The notes beneath the pieces were generated by a model that did not search any database, was not told where the DNA came from, and worked only from the letters and a program-made list of their open reading frames with translations. This document shows, piece by piece, positions 1 to 5,970 of a stretch of 5,970 nt of DNA; the stretch's first letter is position 1, and each line of letters starts with the position of its first letter. The position numbers and the translations under genes are program-made. The DNA is from an uncultured Flavobacteriales bacterium (GTDB lineage Bacteria > Bacteroidota > Bacteroidia > Flavobacteriales_D > Parvicellaceae): NCBI GenBank assembly GCA_938084875.1, contig CALKFX010000185.1:1-5970 (forward strand), in the 5' to 3' direction.

Positions 1-1034
1 TAGATGTAAATAATTATAATTTAATCAGTAGTAATTTCCCAAATCCGAGTTCAATTAACCCTACATTATCTGGATACGATTTAATTTTTCAAGACTCTTT
101 TTTTGGAAATGAAACCTTAGAACTTACAATATCAAATATTGAAGATTTATCTGGGAATATAATGTTTGACACTTTACAAATACTGGTTCCTGATACTGCC
201 CAAGCAGGAGAAGTTTTAATAAATGAAGTATTATTTGACCCGCTTTCTGGTGGTTCAGATTATGTGGAAATTGTCAATAATAGCAATAAGTCCTTCGATA
301 TTTATAAATATTTCGTAGCTGACTTTGACAATGGGGTATCTAACCTAAAGCAAATAGACCAACATTTTATTTTAGGCCCTGGAAATTTTGCATTATTATC
401 TGAAGATTCATCGCAGATAATAAATGATTATCCAACCAATAATCCTCAAGCATTTATTCAGATGGATATACCAAGCTATCCAAATGATTCTGCTACTATT
501 TATATATTAAGTCCAGATTCAATAGTTCTAAATAAGTTTAGTTATACTGACGATATGCACTTTGAGTTAATCAAAGATCCAGAGGGTGTTTCTTTAGAAA
601 GAATTTTAATAAACAGCAATAATTCTAATGCAAATTTAACTTGGCACAGTGCAGCTGAAAATGCAGGTTGGGGAACTCCAGGAGTTGCTAATTCTCAATA
701 CATTCCAAGTATGTCCAACTCGGATTTCAGTGCTTTAAATGAGGTTTTTTCACCCGATAATGATGGTTACCAAGATATTGCAGTTTTCACCTACAACTTG
801 CCAACAATTGGGATGGTTGGAAATGCAGTAATCTACGATAATCAAGGAAGATTAATCAAACAGGTTTTAAATAATGAGCTTTTAAGTGCCACCGGAGAAT
901 TTTCTTGGGATGGGATTAACGAATATGGCCAAAAAGCATCTGTTGGAATTTATTTGGTATATTTTGAATGCTTCTCCAATGATGGCCAAATCATTAAATA
1001 CAAAGCTACTATAACTTTAAAAACTAGGTTTTAA
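1..1034 (+). CDS. Lamin-tail-domain exported protein with FlgD/CHU_C-like C-terminal domain (5' end outside window)
   Basis: The reading frame is open from the first complete codon at position 3 to TAA at 1032-1034, giving 343 visible residues. The ATG at 162 lies inside a continuing domain, so the gene starts left of the window. The first ~65 residues look like the end of a bacterial Ig-like (Big_5-type) domain, with 'IEDLSGN' near 138-158. From about 207 to 690 there is a lamin-tail domain: 'GEVLINEVLFDP', then 'DYVEIVNNSN', ending around 'GWGTPGVAN'. From about 735 to the end a FlgD-Ig/CHU_C-like beta domain follows, with an acidic 'SPDNDGYQD' start, 'GEFSWDGINEYGQ' and 'GIYLVYFE'. Such proteins are usually large and exported in Bacteroidota, where the last domain resembles those of type IX secretion cargo. 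The signal peptide is not visible and the substrate is unknown. The domain calls are fairly sure; surface location is inferred. Confidence 0.85.
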   Translation, partial: DVNNYNLISSNFPNPSSINPTLSGYDLIFQDSFFGNETLELTISNIEDLSGNIMFDTLQILVPDTAQAGEVLINEVLFDPLSGGSDYVEIVNNSNKSFDIYKYFVADFDNGVSNLKQIDQHFILGPGNFALLSEDSSQIINDYPTNNPQAFIQMDIPSYPNDSATIYILSPDSIVLNKFSYTDDMHFELIKDPEGVSLERILINSNNSNANLTWHSAAENAGWGTPGVANSQYIPSMSNSDFSALNEVFSPDNDGYQDIAVFTYNLPTIGMVGNAVIYDNQGRLIKQVLNNELLSATGEFSWDGINEYGQKASVGIYLVYFECFSNDGQIIKYKATITLKTRF

Positions 1035-1109
1035 TATTACGCTTTGTAAATAAGTTTATTCAAAAACTAATTGCAATGTTAATTTTTGGATATTTGTTTA
1101 CAATTGAAA

Positions 1110-2081
1110 ATGACCGTAGAAGATATTAAAAGACCTGTTAAAAAGGAGATGGCATTATTTGAAAAAAAATTCAAATCTGCCATGAAGAGTGATGTTGCCC
1201 TTTTAGATAAAATAACCCATTACATTATAAAAAGAAAAGGGAAGCAGTTAAGACCATTATTTGTCTTTCTAACAGCAAAAATGTTTGGTCCTGTCCAAGA
1301 AGGAACATACACAGCAGCATCTTTAATTGAATTACTCCATACAGCTACACTAGTTCATGATGACGTGGTAGACGATGCATTTGAAAGAAGAGGATTTTTA
1401 TCCATAAATGCTCTCTGGAAAAATAAAATTGCTGTATTAGTTGGCGATTTTTTACTATCGCAAGGACTTCTTTTGACCACCTCCGAAAATAGAATAGATT
1501 TACTAAATATAGTTACTAAAGCAGTCAAGTCAATGTCCGAAGGGGAGCTTCTTCAAATGGAAAAGTCAAGGAAAATGGATATCACAGAAGATGTTTATTA
1601 TAAGATAATTGAACAAAAAACAGCTTCATTAGTTGCTGCATGTTGTGGAACTGGGGCATGTTCTGTTACCAATAATCAAGATATTATTGAAACTATGGAG
1701 AAAGTAGGAGTTTATGTGGGAATGGCCTTCCAAATAAAAGACGATATTTTTGATTATGGATTTTCAAAAGATATAGGAAAACCTACAGGAATAGATATTA
1801 AGGAAAGAAAGCTAACTCTCCCTCTTATTCATGTACTTCAAAAGGTGGATAAGAAAAATAAAAGAATGATAATTAACACCATTAAAAAAGACAAACAAGA
1901 TCCAGTAAAAGTCAATAAAATTATTTCCATTGTTATTGAAAATGGTGGAATTCAATATGCGGAAAATAAAATGCACGAGTATAAAAATCTCGCTTTAAAA
2001 GAGCTAGATCAATTACCCAATTCTCCAGCCAAAGATTCTTTTATTGGACTAATTCACTATTCAATAAACAGAAAAAAATAA
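1110..2081 (+). CDS. Long-chain polyprenyl diphosphate synthase (IspB/HepT-like)
   Basis: The 323-residue product has the normal length of a trans-prenyltransferase that extends farnesyl diphosphate with isopentenyl diphosphate units, probably making the side chain of menaquinone. Visible signatures are GKQLRP at 44-49 (pyrophosphate binding), the first aspartate-rich motif HDDVVDD with D84, D85 and D88, and the second motif KDDIFDYG with D211, D212 and D215 (Mg-diphosphate binding). The residues four and five places before D84 are T80 and A79. These are small rather than aromatic, which in this family fits a long (about C30-C40) product; exact chain length cannot be read from the sequence. 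I chose ATG 1110 because MTVEDIKRPVKKEM matches the usual family N-terminus; the in-frame TTG at 1086 would add eight atypical residues. The enzyme is probably cytosolic. The gene sits 22 bases before uvrC, so co-transcription is plausible. Confidence 0.93.
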   Translation: MTVEDIKRPVKKEMALFEKKFKSAMKSDVALLDKITHYIIKRKGKQLRPLFVFLTAKMFGPVQEGTYTAASLIELLHTATLVHDDVVDDAFERRGFLSINALWKNKIAVLVGDFLLSQGLLLTTSENRIDLLNIVTKAVKSMSEGELLQMEKSRKMDITEDVYYKIIEQKTASLVAACCGTGACSVTNNQDIIETMEKVGVYVGMAFQIKDDIFDYGFSKDIGKPTGIDIKERKLTLPLIHVLQKVDKKNKRMIINTIKKDKQDPVKVNKIISIVIENGGIQYAENKMHEYKNLALKELDQLPNSPAKDSFIGLIHYSINRKK

Positions 2082-2089
2082 AGATTGTT

Positions 2090-2097
2090 TATTTTTG
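2090..2097 (+). promoter_or_regulatory. Candidate Bacteroidota -7 element just before uvrC
   Basis: TATTTTTG is a perfect match to the Bacteroidota sigma-ABfr -7 consensus TAnnTTTG and ends six bases before the uvrC ATG at 2104. If used, transcription would start at or next to the start codon and give a leaderless or nearly leaderless message. No TTG -33 element lies 17-23 bases upstream, and the region is very T-rich, so a chance match is quite possible. Confidence 0.3.
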
Positions 2098-2103
2098 AAT
2101 TAT

Positions 2104-3909
2104 ATGTCGAAGGAGATTTCTAAAAGTTTAAAACAACAGATATCGCTCTTGGAAAATGTTCCTGGGGTATATCAGTTTTACGATAACTCAGAATCTTTAC
2201 TATACGTGGGTAAAGCAAAAAAACTCAAAAACCGAGTAAGCTCCTACTTTAATAAAATCAAATTTGAAAATAGAAAAACTCAGGTAATGGTTCAAAAAGT
2301 AGAATCTTTAAAAACCATTCAACTTAATTCTGAGATAGATGCATTGCTACTGGAAAATTCATTAATTAAAAAATACCAACCTCGATATAATATTCAACTT
2401 AAAGACGATAAAACTTATCCTTGGATCTGTATTAAAAATGAATTTTTCCCTAGAGTTTTTTATACTAGAAAAAAAATTAAAGATGGCTCTTTATATTTTG
2501 GTCCATATCCATCAGTCAAAGTGGTTAAGACTGTTTTAGAATTGGTAAAAGATAGTTTTGAAATACGAACCTGCGACCACCAGTTAAGCCCCCAAAAAAT
2601 AGAAGATGAAGTTTTCAAAACATCAGTAGACTTTTATATTGGCAATTGTAAAGGATGTTGTCAGGGAGAAGTGGATGTTGAGGTTTATCAAGAACGCTTA
2701 AATAATATTAAGCAAGTTTTGTATGGAAACACCTATAAAGCCTTAAAGGCTTTAAGAGAAGAGATGAAAGGCCATGCTAAAGTATATCAATATGAAGAAG
2801 CTGAAAAACTAAAAGTAAAGATTAAAAACATTGAAAAATTTCAGGCTAAATCTGTTGTAGTTGATTCTAATATTTCTTCTCTTGGTGTTATTAATATTGT
2901 AAGCCATGAAAACTATGCTTTTGTTAATACTTTAAAAGTAATGAATGGTGCAATTACAAAATCAAAAACAACGGTAGTAAAGAAAAAGTTAGAAGAGAGC
3001 GAAGATCAAATTATATCCTATGTGATTGCAGATAATTTAAATGACTTTTTTGACCATGTGAAAGAAATTGTATCGCCTTATTTAATAGCATTAGAAACAG
3101 CTATTAATTTTCATATTCCTCAAAGAGGAGATAAGAAAGCATTGCTTTTATTGTCTAAGAAAAATGCATTGGCGAAAAAGATAGAATTCTTAAAAACAGA
3201 ATCTATTAAAAATCCTGAGACACCTACTGTTAAATTATTAGAAATTTTCAAAAAAGATCTTAGGCTCAATCATAGGCCTATTCACATGGAATGTTTTGAT
3301 AATTCTAATATCCAAGGAAATTTTCCAGTTGCTGCTTGTGTTGTTTTTAAAAATGGCAAACCAAGTAAAAAAGACTACAGACTTTTTAATATTAAGACTG
3401 TTGAGGGACCAGACGATTTTGCGTCGATGGAAGAAGTAATATTTAGAAGATATCAAAGATTAATAAAAGAAGAAAAATCTTTGCCCCAGTTAATTGTAGT
3501 AGATGGTGGTAAAGGACAGTTGTCCAGCGCACTGAAAAGTTTAGAAAAGCTAAAACTCAATAAAAAAATCGCCATTATAGGGATTGCAAAAAGATTAGAA
3601 GAAATTTATTTCCCTGGAGACCAATATCCACTTTATTTAGATAAAAAAACTCCTACCCTAAAGGTGATTCAAAATATGAGAAATGAAGCTCATAGATTTG
3701 GAATTACACACCATAGAAATAGACGTATGAAAGGTTTAGTTAAAACTGAACTAACAAGTATAGAAGGAGTTGGGGAAAAAACAATTACTATGCTGCTTTC
3801 TAAATACAAATCTGTAAATAATCTTAAGACTATTTCATTAAATGAACTAGAAGAATTATTAGGGAAATCGAAGGCTAATAAAATATTTAACGGCCTTAAG
3901 ACTAAGTAA
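2104..3909 (+). CDS. uvrC: Excinuclease ABC subunit C (UvrC)
   Basis: This 601-residue protein is the dual-incision nuclease of nucleotide excision repair; it acts on the UvrB-damaged DNA complex. The N-terminal GIY-YIG nuclease (about 17-100) makes the 3' incision, with Y23, Y34, R44, Y48, E84 and N96 in the expected places (the first motif reads GVY). A cysteine-rich region follows (C157, C182, C185, C186). The UVR helical hairpin that contacts UvrB is at about 213-247. The RNase H-like 5'-incision domain carries D399 (FDNSN), D467 (VVDGGKGQ) and H530 (NEAHRFGI). A tandem helix-hairpin-helix region (GVG at 555-557) ends the protein. Length and domain order are normal. ATG 2104 is preferred over the in-frame TTG at 2095. 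One oddity is that the second conserved iron-sulfur cysteine position is S174. The gene lies between a prenyl synthase and an HU-SPOR gene. Confidence 0.97.
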   Translation: MSKEISKSLKQQISLLENVPGVYQFYDNSESLLYVGKAKKLKNRVSSYFNKIKFENRKTQVMVQKVESLKTIQLNSEIDALLLENSLIKKYQPRYNIQLKDDKTYPWICIKNEFFPRVFYTRKKIKDGSLYFGPYPSVKVVKTVLELVKDSFEIRTCDHQLSPQKIEDEVFKTSVDFYIGNCKGCCQGEVDVEVYQERLNNIKQVLYGNTYKALKALREEMKGHAKVYQYEEAEKLKVKIKNIEKFQAKSVVVDSNISSLGVINIVSHENYAFVNTLKVMNGAITKSKTTVVKKKLEESEDQIISYVIADNLNDFFDHVKEIVSPYLIALETAINFHIPQRGDKKALLLLSKKNALAKKIEFLKTESIKNPETPTVKLLEIFKKDLRLNHRPIHMECFDNSNIQGNFPVAACVVFKNGKPSKKDYRLFNIKTVEGPDDFASMEEVIFRRYQRLIKEEKSLPQLIVVDGGKGQLSSALKSLEKLKLNKKIAIIGIAKRLEEIYFPGDQYPLYLDKKTPTLKVIQNMRNEAHRFGITHHRNRRMKGLVKTELTSIEGVGEKTITMLLSKYKSVNNLKTISLNELEELLGKSKANKIFNGLKTK

Positions 3910-3929
3910 AGAAGTTTTACAATCCTAGA

Positions 3930-3961
3930 TTTGGAATGTTAAGACAATATTTGTTATTTTG
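3930..3961 (+). promoter_or_regulatory. Candidate promoter for the HU-SPOR/recX pair
   Basis: In the 63-base gap after uvrC, TTTG at 3930-3933 is followed 21 bases later by TATTTTG at 3955-3961. This resembles the Bacteroidota TTTG / TAnnTTTG promoter with one base missing in the -7 box. It ends 11 bases before the ATG at 3973, implying a very short leader. No Shine-Dalgarno sequence is seen; the bases before the ATG are A-rich (ATCAATTAAA). It may drive the HU-SPOR gene and the overlapping recX. Evidence is motif resemblance only. Confidence 0.4.
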
Positions 3962-3972
3962 AATCAATTAAA

Positions 3973-4971
3973 ATGTTGGAAATAAATCAGATTATAAAAG
4001 AGCTTCTACAATTACACGATTGTGTAATATTCCCTAATCTTGGAGGATTTGTTGCACAATATTCGCCAGCAAATTTTGACGAAAAAAAATCTGTTTTGTC
4101 TCCTCCCCACAAGCAAATTTTATTTAATAAAAATCTTGTAAATAACGATGGATTATTGGTAAATGCCATTGCACAAAAAAATAATATTTCATATGAAAAT
4201 GCTATTGAAAGTTTATCAGACATTCTTCTAGAAATAAACAAAAACTTAAAGACCCAAAATCAATATGACTTTCAAGGAATAGGAATTCTATATAATTATG
4301 AAGGAGTATTAAATTTCAAGCAAAAGTCCAATAATTTACTTTCCTCTTCTTACGGACTAATGCCCTTAAATATTGACGAATTTAAAATGTCTAATAAATC
4401 AGAAAAAGTTATTGATTTAAATTCCTCTAAATACATAAAAACACAAATTAAAAATTTGGCTTTAGCCGCAAGTGTGATGTTAGTGATTTTTTATTCTGCT
4501 TGGATTCCTATTCAAACTCAATTGCTAAAACAAGATGGAGAATTTAATTACTCAGATTTAAATCCATTTACATTTAAAAAAGAAAATTTAGTGGCTATAG
4601 AGGATGTTAAGTTTCAGCATCCCAAAAAAGAAATAAAATCTATACAGCCTATTGACAAAACATCAGAAAAAAGTAGTTCTATAATTTTAAAAAGCAAACT
4701 AAAAAACAATCTCAAGCCTACTGTTAGCATAAGTAATCAATCTAGCAATGAAACATATGAAGTAGTAATTGGCTCATTTAGTAATGAGATAAATGCGAAA
4801 AACATGATTATTAAACTAAATAACAAAGGTATAAGTGCAAGAAAATTAAAAAAAGAAAATAAATTATTTAGAATATCTGTTGGCAAATTTTTAAATAAAA
4901 ATAATGCCAAAAAATTACAGAAATCAATCCGTAAAAGATATAAAATCTCCTCTTGGATTTTGACTAAGTAA
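3973..4971 (+). CDS. HU-CCDC81 and SPOR domain membrane protein
   Basis: This 332-residue protein has the architecture of a Bacteroidota family with two N-terminal HU-like (HU-CCDC81_bac) domains, one membrane helix and a C-terminal SPOR domain. Residues 1 to about 60 hold the first HU-like domain, including 'VIFPNLGGFVAQYSP'; about 62-130 hold the second, with 'GIGILYNYEGVLNF'. A hydrophobic segment at about 161-180 ('LALAASVMLVIFYSAWIP') follows lysines, predicting a cytoplasmic N-terminus. A basic, serine-rich linker (about 195-258) leads to the SPOR domain at about 262-330, beginning 'YEVVIGSFSNEINA' and containing 'FRISVGKF'. SPOR domains bind denuded glycan strands of septal peptidoglycan, so a role at the division site or cell wall is likely. 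Whether the HU-like part binds DNA is unknown. Its TAA overlaps the recX ATG, suggesting translational coupling. Confidence 0.88.
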   Translation: MLEINQIIKELLQLHDCVIFPNLGGFVAQYSPANFDEKKSVLSPPHKQILFNKNLVNNDGLLVNAIAQKNNISYENAIESLSDILLEINKNLKTQNQYDFQGIGILYNYEGVLNFKQKSNNLLSSSYGLMPLNIDEFKMSNKSEKVIDLNSSKYIKTQIKNLALAASVMLVIFYSAWIPIQTQLLKQDGEFNYSDLNPFTFKKENLVAIEDVKFQHPKKEIKSIQPIDKTSEKSSSIILKSKLKNNLKPTVSISNQSSNETYEVVIGSFSNEINAKNMIIKLNNKGISARKLKKENKLFRISVGKFLNKNNAKKLQKSIRKRYKISSWILTK

Positions 4972-4973
4972 TG
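4969..4973 (+). promoter_or_regulatory. TAATG stop-start overlap coupling HU-SPOR gene to recX
   Basis: The HU-SPOR stop codon TAA (4969-4971) shares its last A with the recX start ATG (4971-4973). No Shine-Dalgarno-like sequence precedes the start. This arrangement is typical of termination-reinitiation coupling, so recX translation probably depends on ribosomes finishing the upstream gene. Confidence 0.7.
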
Positions 4974-5435
4974 CCAAGTGAAGAGTATAAAAAAGCCTTT
5001 CTATTCTTGTCTAATAAATGCTCGAAAAAGGAATTATCAGCAAAGGAAGCATTAATAATTTCCTCTAAATTTAAGCTCAAGATTGTAGAGAAAAACAAAT
5101 TAATCAACGAACTCAAAAAGAACCATTTCATAGACCATTTACGCTATGCAAATGCTTTTGTCCACGACAGATTCAATTTATATTTCTGGGGGAAGAATAA
5201 AATCAGACACCATCTAATACAAAAAGGTATTGAAGATTATCATATTACACCAGCAATTGAAAGTATAGATAATGAAAAGTATAAAAATATAGCAAAGCAA
5301 GAGGCTATAAAAAAGTTTAAATCTCTTGGGAATAAGAATGATTTTAATTCAAAACAAAAGATTTTAAAATATTTAAGTCTTAAGGGTTTTGAGACAGATT
5401 TATCATTTGAAGTTGTTGACTTGCTAATAGATTAA
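4971..5435 (+). CDS. recX: RecX family regulatory protein
   Basis: The 154-residue product matches RecX, a small all-helical cytosolic protein that binds RecA filaments and modulates recombination and SOS activity. The clearest signature is the central repeat: 'HFIDHLRYANAFVHDRF' (about 52-68) followed by 'WGKNKIRHHLIQKGI' (73-87), equivalent to the family pattern F-I/L-D-x-x-R-Y/F-A-x-A-F-V then W/G-x-x-K-I. The N-terminal repeat is recognisable by 'CSKKELSAKEALI' (17-29). The C-terminal repeat (about 100-154, 'KQKILKYLSLKGFETDLSFEVVD') is also present, so all three-helix repeats seem intact and the length is normal. The start is fixed by the TAATG overlap with the HU-SPOR gene. No recA is in the window, so regulation by coupling to an envelope gene rather than by recA is suggested. 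The gene converges with the TonB receptor gene and overlaps it by four bases. Confidence 0.9.
   Translation: MPSEEYKKAFLFLSNKCSKKELSAKEALIISSKFKLKIVEKNKLINELKKNHFIDHLRYANAFVHDRFNLYFWGKNKIRHHLIQKGIEDYHITPAIESIDNEKYKNIAKQEAIKKFKSLGNKNDFNSKQKILKYLSLKGFETDLSFEVVDLLID
5432..5435. other. Shared TTAA carrying both convergent stop codons
   Basis: The palindrome TTAA supplies the recX stop on the forward strand (TAA, 5433-5435) and the TonB-receptor stop on the reverse strand (TAA, read from 5434 to 5432). The two genes therefore overlap by four bases tail to tail, leaving no intergenic space. I see no GC-rich hairpin here, so any terminator must lie within the facing coding sequence, or transcripts overlap. 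Confidence 0.85.
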
Positions 5436-5970
5436 AACCTTAATGAGTATTGCCAAACAATGGTTCTAGGGGGTAACACATTTCCTGGCCTGTTGGTATA
5501 CTCTCTATTTAATAAATTATTAACTAGCAATGAAAATTTAGACTTTTGGTTGATACTGTAGGCCAGACGTGTATCAAAAACTAAATCACCTGTCATCCTT
5601 GAATTTCTATAGCTTCCGTATCCTGGTAATATTTCAATTCCAGCAATAGGAGTTACAAAAACATCATCGATATTTTCCATTAAACTAGTATATCTACTAC
5701 TTAATCCAATTGCAAATTTTTTATAATCTATTTGAAAATCAATTTTAACCATATGCTTGTTTCGATACTTGAGAGTGGTATTTTTTGGATTTTCTAAATT
5801 TGGATTGCTAAAAGTTAAAAGGTATAAAGAGTCTGCATCAATTGGAGTAGGATGGATGTAGGTATATCCTGCTATAGTGCTAAATGAAATATTATCTGAA
5901 AAGTTACCTTGGCCTACAATACTTATTTCAAAACCTGGAATATTTGCATTTTGAATGTTGGTACTTCTCG
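5432..5970 (-). CDS. TonB-dependent outer-membrane receptor, C-terminal part (5' end outside window)
   Basis: The reverse-strand frame is open from the right edge to the stop at 5434-5432, giving 178 visible residues. The ATG at 5752 is internal, because clear barrel sequence continues upstream of it: 'GFEISIVGQGNFSDNISF', 'AGYTYIHPTP' and 'TTLKYRNKHMVKIDFQ'. The alternating amphipathic strands, 'NLLNREYTNRPGNVLPPRT' near the end and the terminal phenylalanine in 'WQYSLRF' are typical of the last strands of a TonB-dependent receptor beta-barrel; the C-terminal F is the usual outer-membrane assembly signal. Such receptors import siderophores, vitamins, glycans or metals using TonB energy. The plug domain and any carboxypeptidase-like N-terminal domain are outside the window, so the substrate cannot be inferred. 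The gene runs opposite to the other five and belongs to a separate transcription unit. Confidence 0.88.
   Translation of the reverse strand, partial: RSTNIQNANIPGFEISIVGQGNFSDNISFSTIAGYTYIHPTPIDADSLYLLTFSNPNLENPKNTTLKYRNKHMVKIDFQIDYKKFAIGLSSRYTSLMENIDDVFVTPIAGIEILPGYGSYRNSRMTGDLVFDTRLAYSINQKSKFSLLVNNLLNREYTNRPGNVLPPRTIVWQYSLRF

Noticed and set aside
1019..1034. AAAACTAGGTTTT palindrome at the end of the lamin-tail gene
   Set aside because: A five-base stem with a three-base loop inside the last codons is too weak to call a terminator.
1043..1064. TTTG...CAAA inverted repeat after the lamin-tail gene as a terminator
   Set aside because: The stem is short, A/T-only apart from one pair, interrupted by a bulge, and has no following T-run.
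1086..1109. TTG at 1086 as an upstream start for the prenyl synthase
   Set aside because: It adds eight residues (MDICLQLK) not expected at the family N-terminus; ATG 1110 begins a sequence typical of the family.
2095..2103. TTG at 2095 as the uvrC start
   Set aside because: It adds only three residues, overlaps the candidate -7 box, and ATG follows directly at 2104.
2110..2115. AAGGAG, a Shine-Dalgarno-like sequence just inside uvrC
   Set aside because: It lies in codons 3-5, no in-frame start codon follows at a usable distance, and Bacteroidota rarely use Shine-Dalgarno sites; it simply encodes Lys-Glu-Ile.
3238..3456. Reverse-strand open frame inside uvrC
   Set aside because: It lies opposite the conserved RNase H-like domain, has no recognisable domain and shows the composition of an antisense shadow.
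3987..4241. Reverse-strand open frame inside the HU-SPOR gene
   Set aside because: It is antisense to conserved HU-like domain sequence and encodes nothing recognisable.
5752..5752. ATG at 5752 (reverse) as the start of a small 106-residue protein
   Set aside because: The frame stays open to the right edge and the upstream residues continue a TonB-receptor barrel, so this methionine is internal.

Overview
This is a low-GC, A/T-rich window carrying six genes and no long gap. It most likely comes from a Bacteroidota chromosome, probably a Flavobacteriales-like lineage. Four things point there: a secreted lamin-tail-domain protein with a gliding/T9SS-style C-terminal beta domain, an HU-CCDC81/SPOR membrane protein (an architecture typical of Bacteroidota), the C-terminus of a TonB-dependent outer-membrane receptor, and starts that lack Shine-Dalgarno sequences but are preceded by A-rich stretches and TTTG motifs resembling the Bacteroidota -7 promoter element. 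The lineage call is an inference from gene content; no rRNA is present to confirm it.

Layout, left to right. Positions 1-1034 (+) hold the 3' part of a large exported protein with an Ig-like remnant, a lamin-tail domain and a FlgD/CHU_C-like C-terminal domain. Positions 1110-2081 (+) encode a long-chain polyprenyl diphosphate synthase. Positions 2104-3909 (+) encode UvrC, the nucleotide-excision-repair nuclease. Positions 3973-4971 (+) encode a single-pass membrane protein with cytoplasmic HU-like domains and a periplasmic SPOR domain. Positions 4971-5435 (+) encode RecX, whose start overlaps the previous stop as TAATG. Positions 5432-5970 (-) hold the C-terminal 178 residues of a TonB-dependent receptor, convergent with recX; the two stop codons share one TTAA.

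The five forward genes lie close together (gaps of 75, 22, 63 and -1 bases) and may be partly co-transcribed. They mix quinone/lipid-carrier prenyl-chain synthesis, DNA repair (uvrC, recX) and a cell-envelope/septum protein. This looks like an ordinary housekeeping segment. I find no mobile element, CRISPR array, RNA gene or defence/toxin system, and no convincing undescribed system. The most notable details are an altered iron-sulfur cysteine set in UvrC, the HU-SPOR protein coupled to recX, and TTTG promoter-like motifs very close to three start codons.
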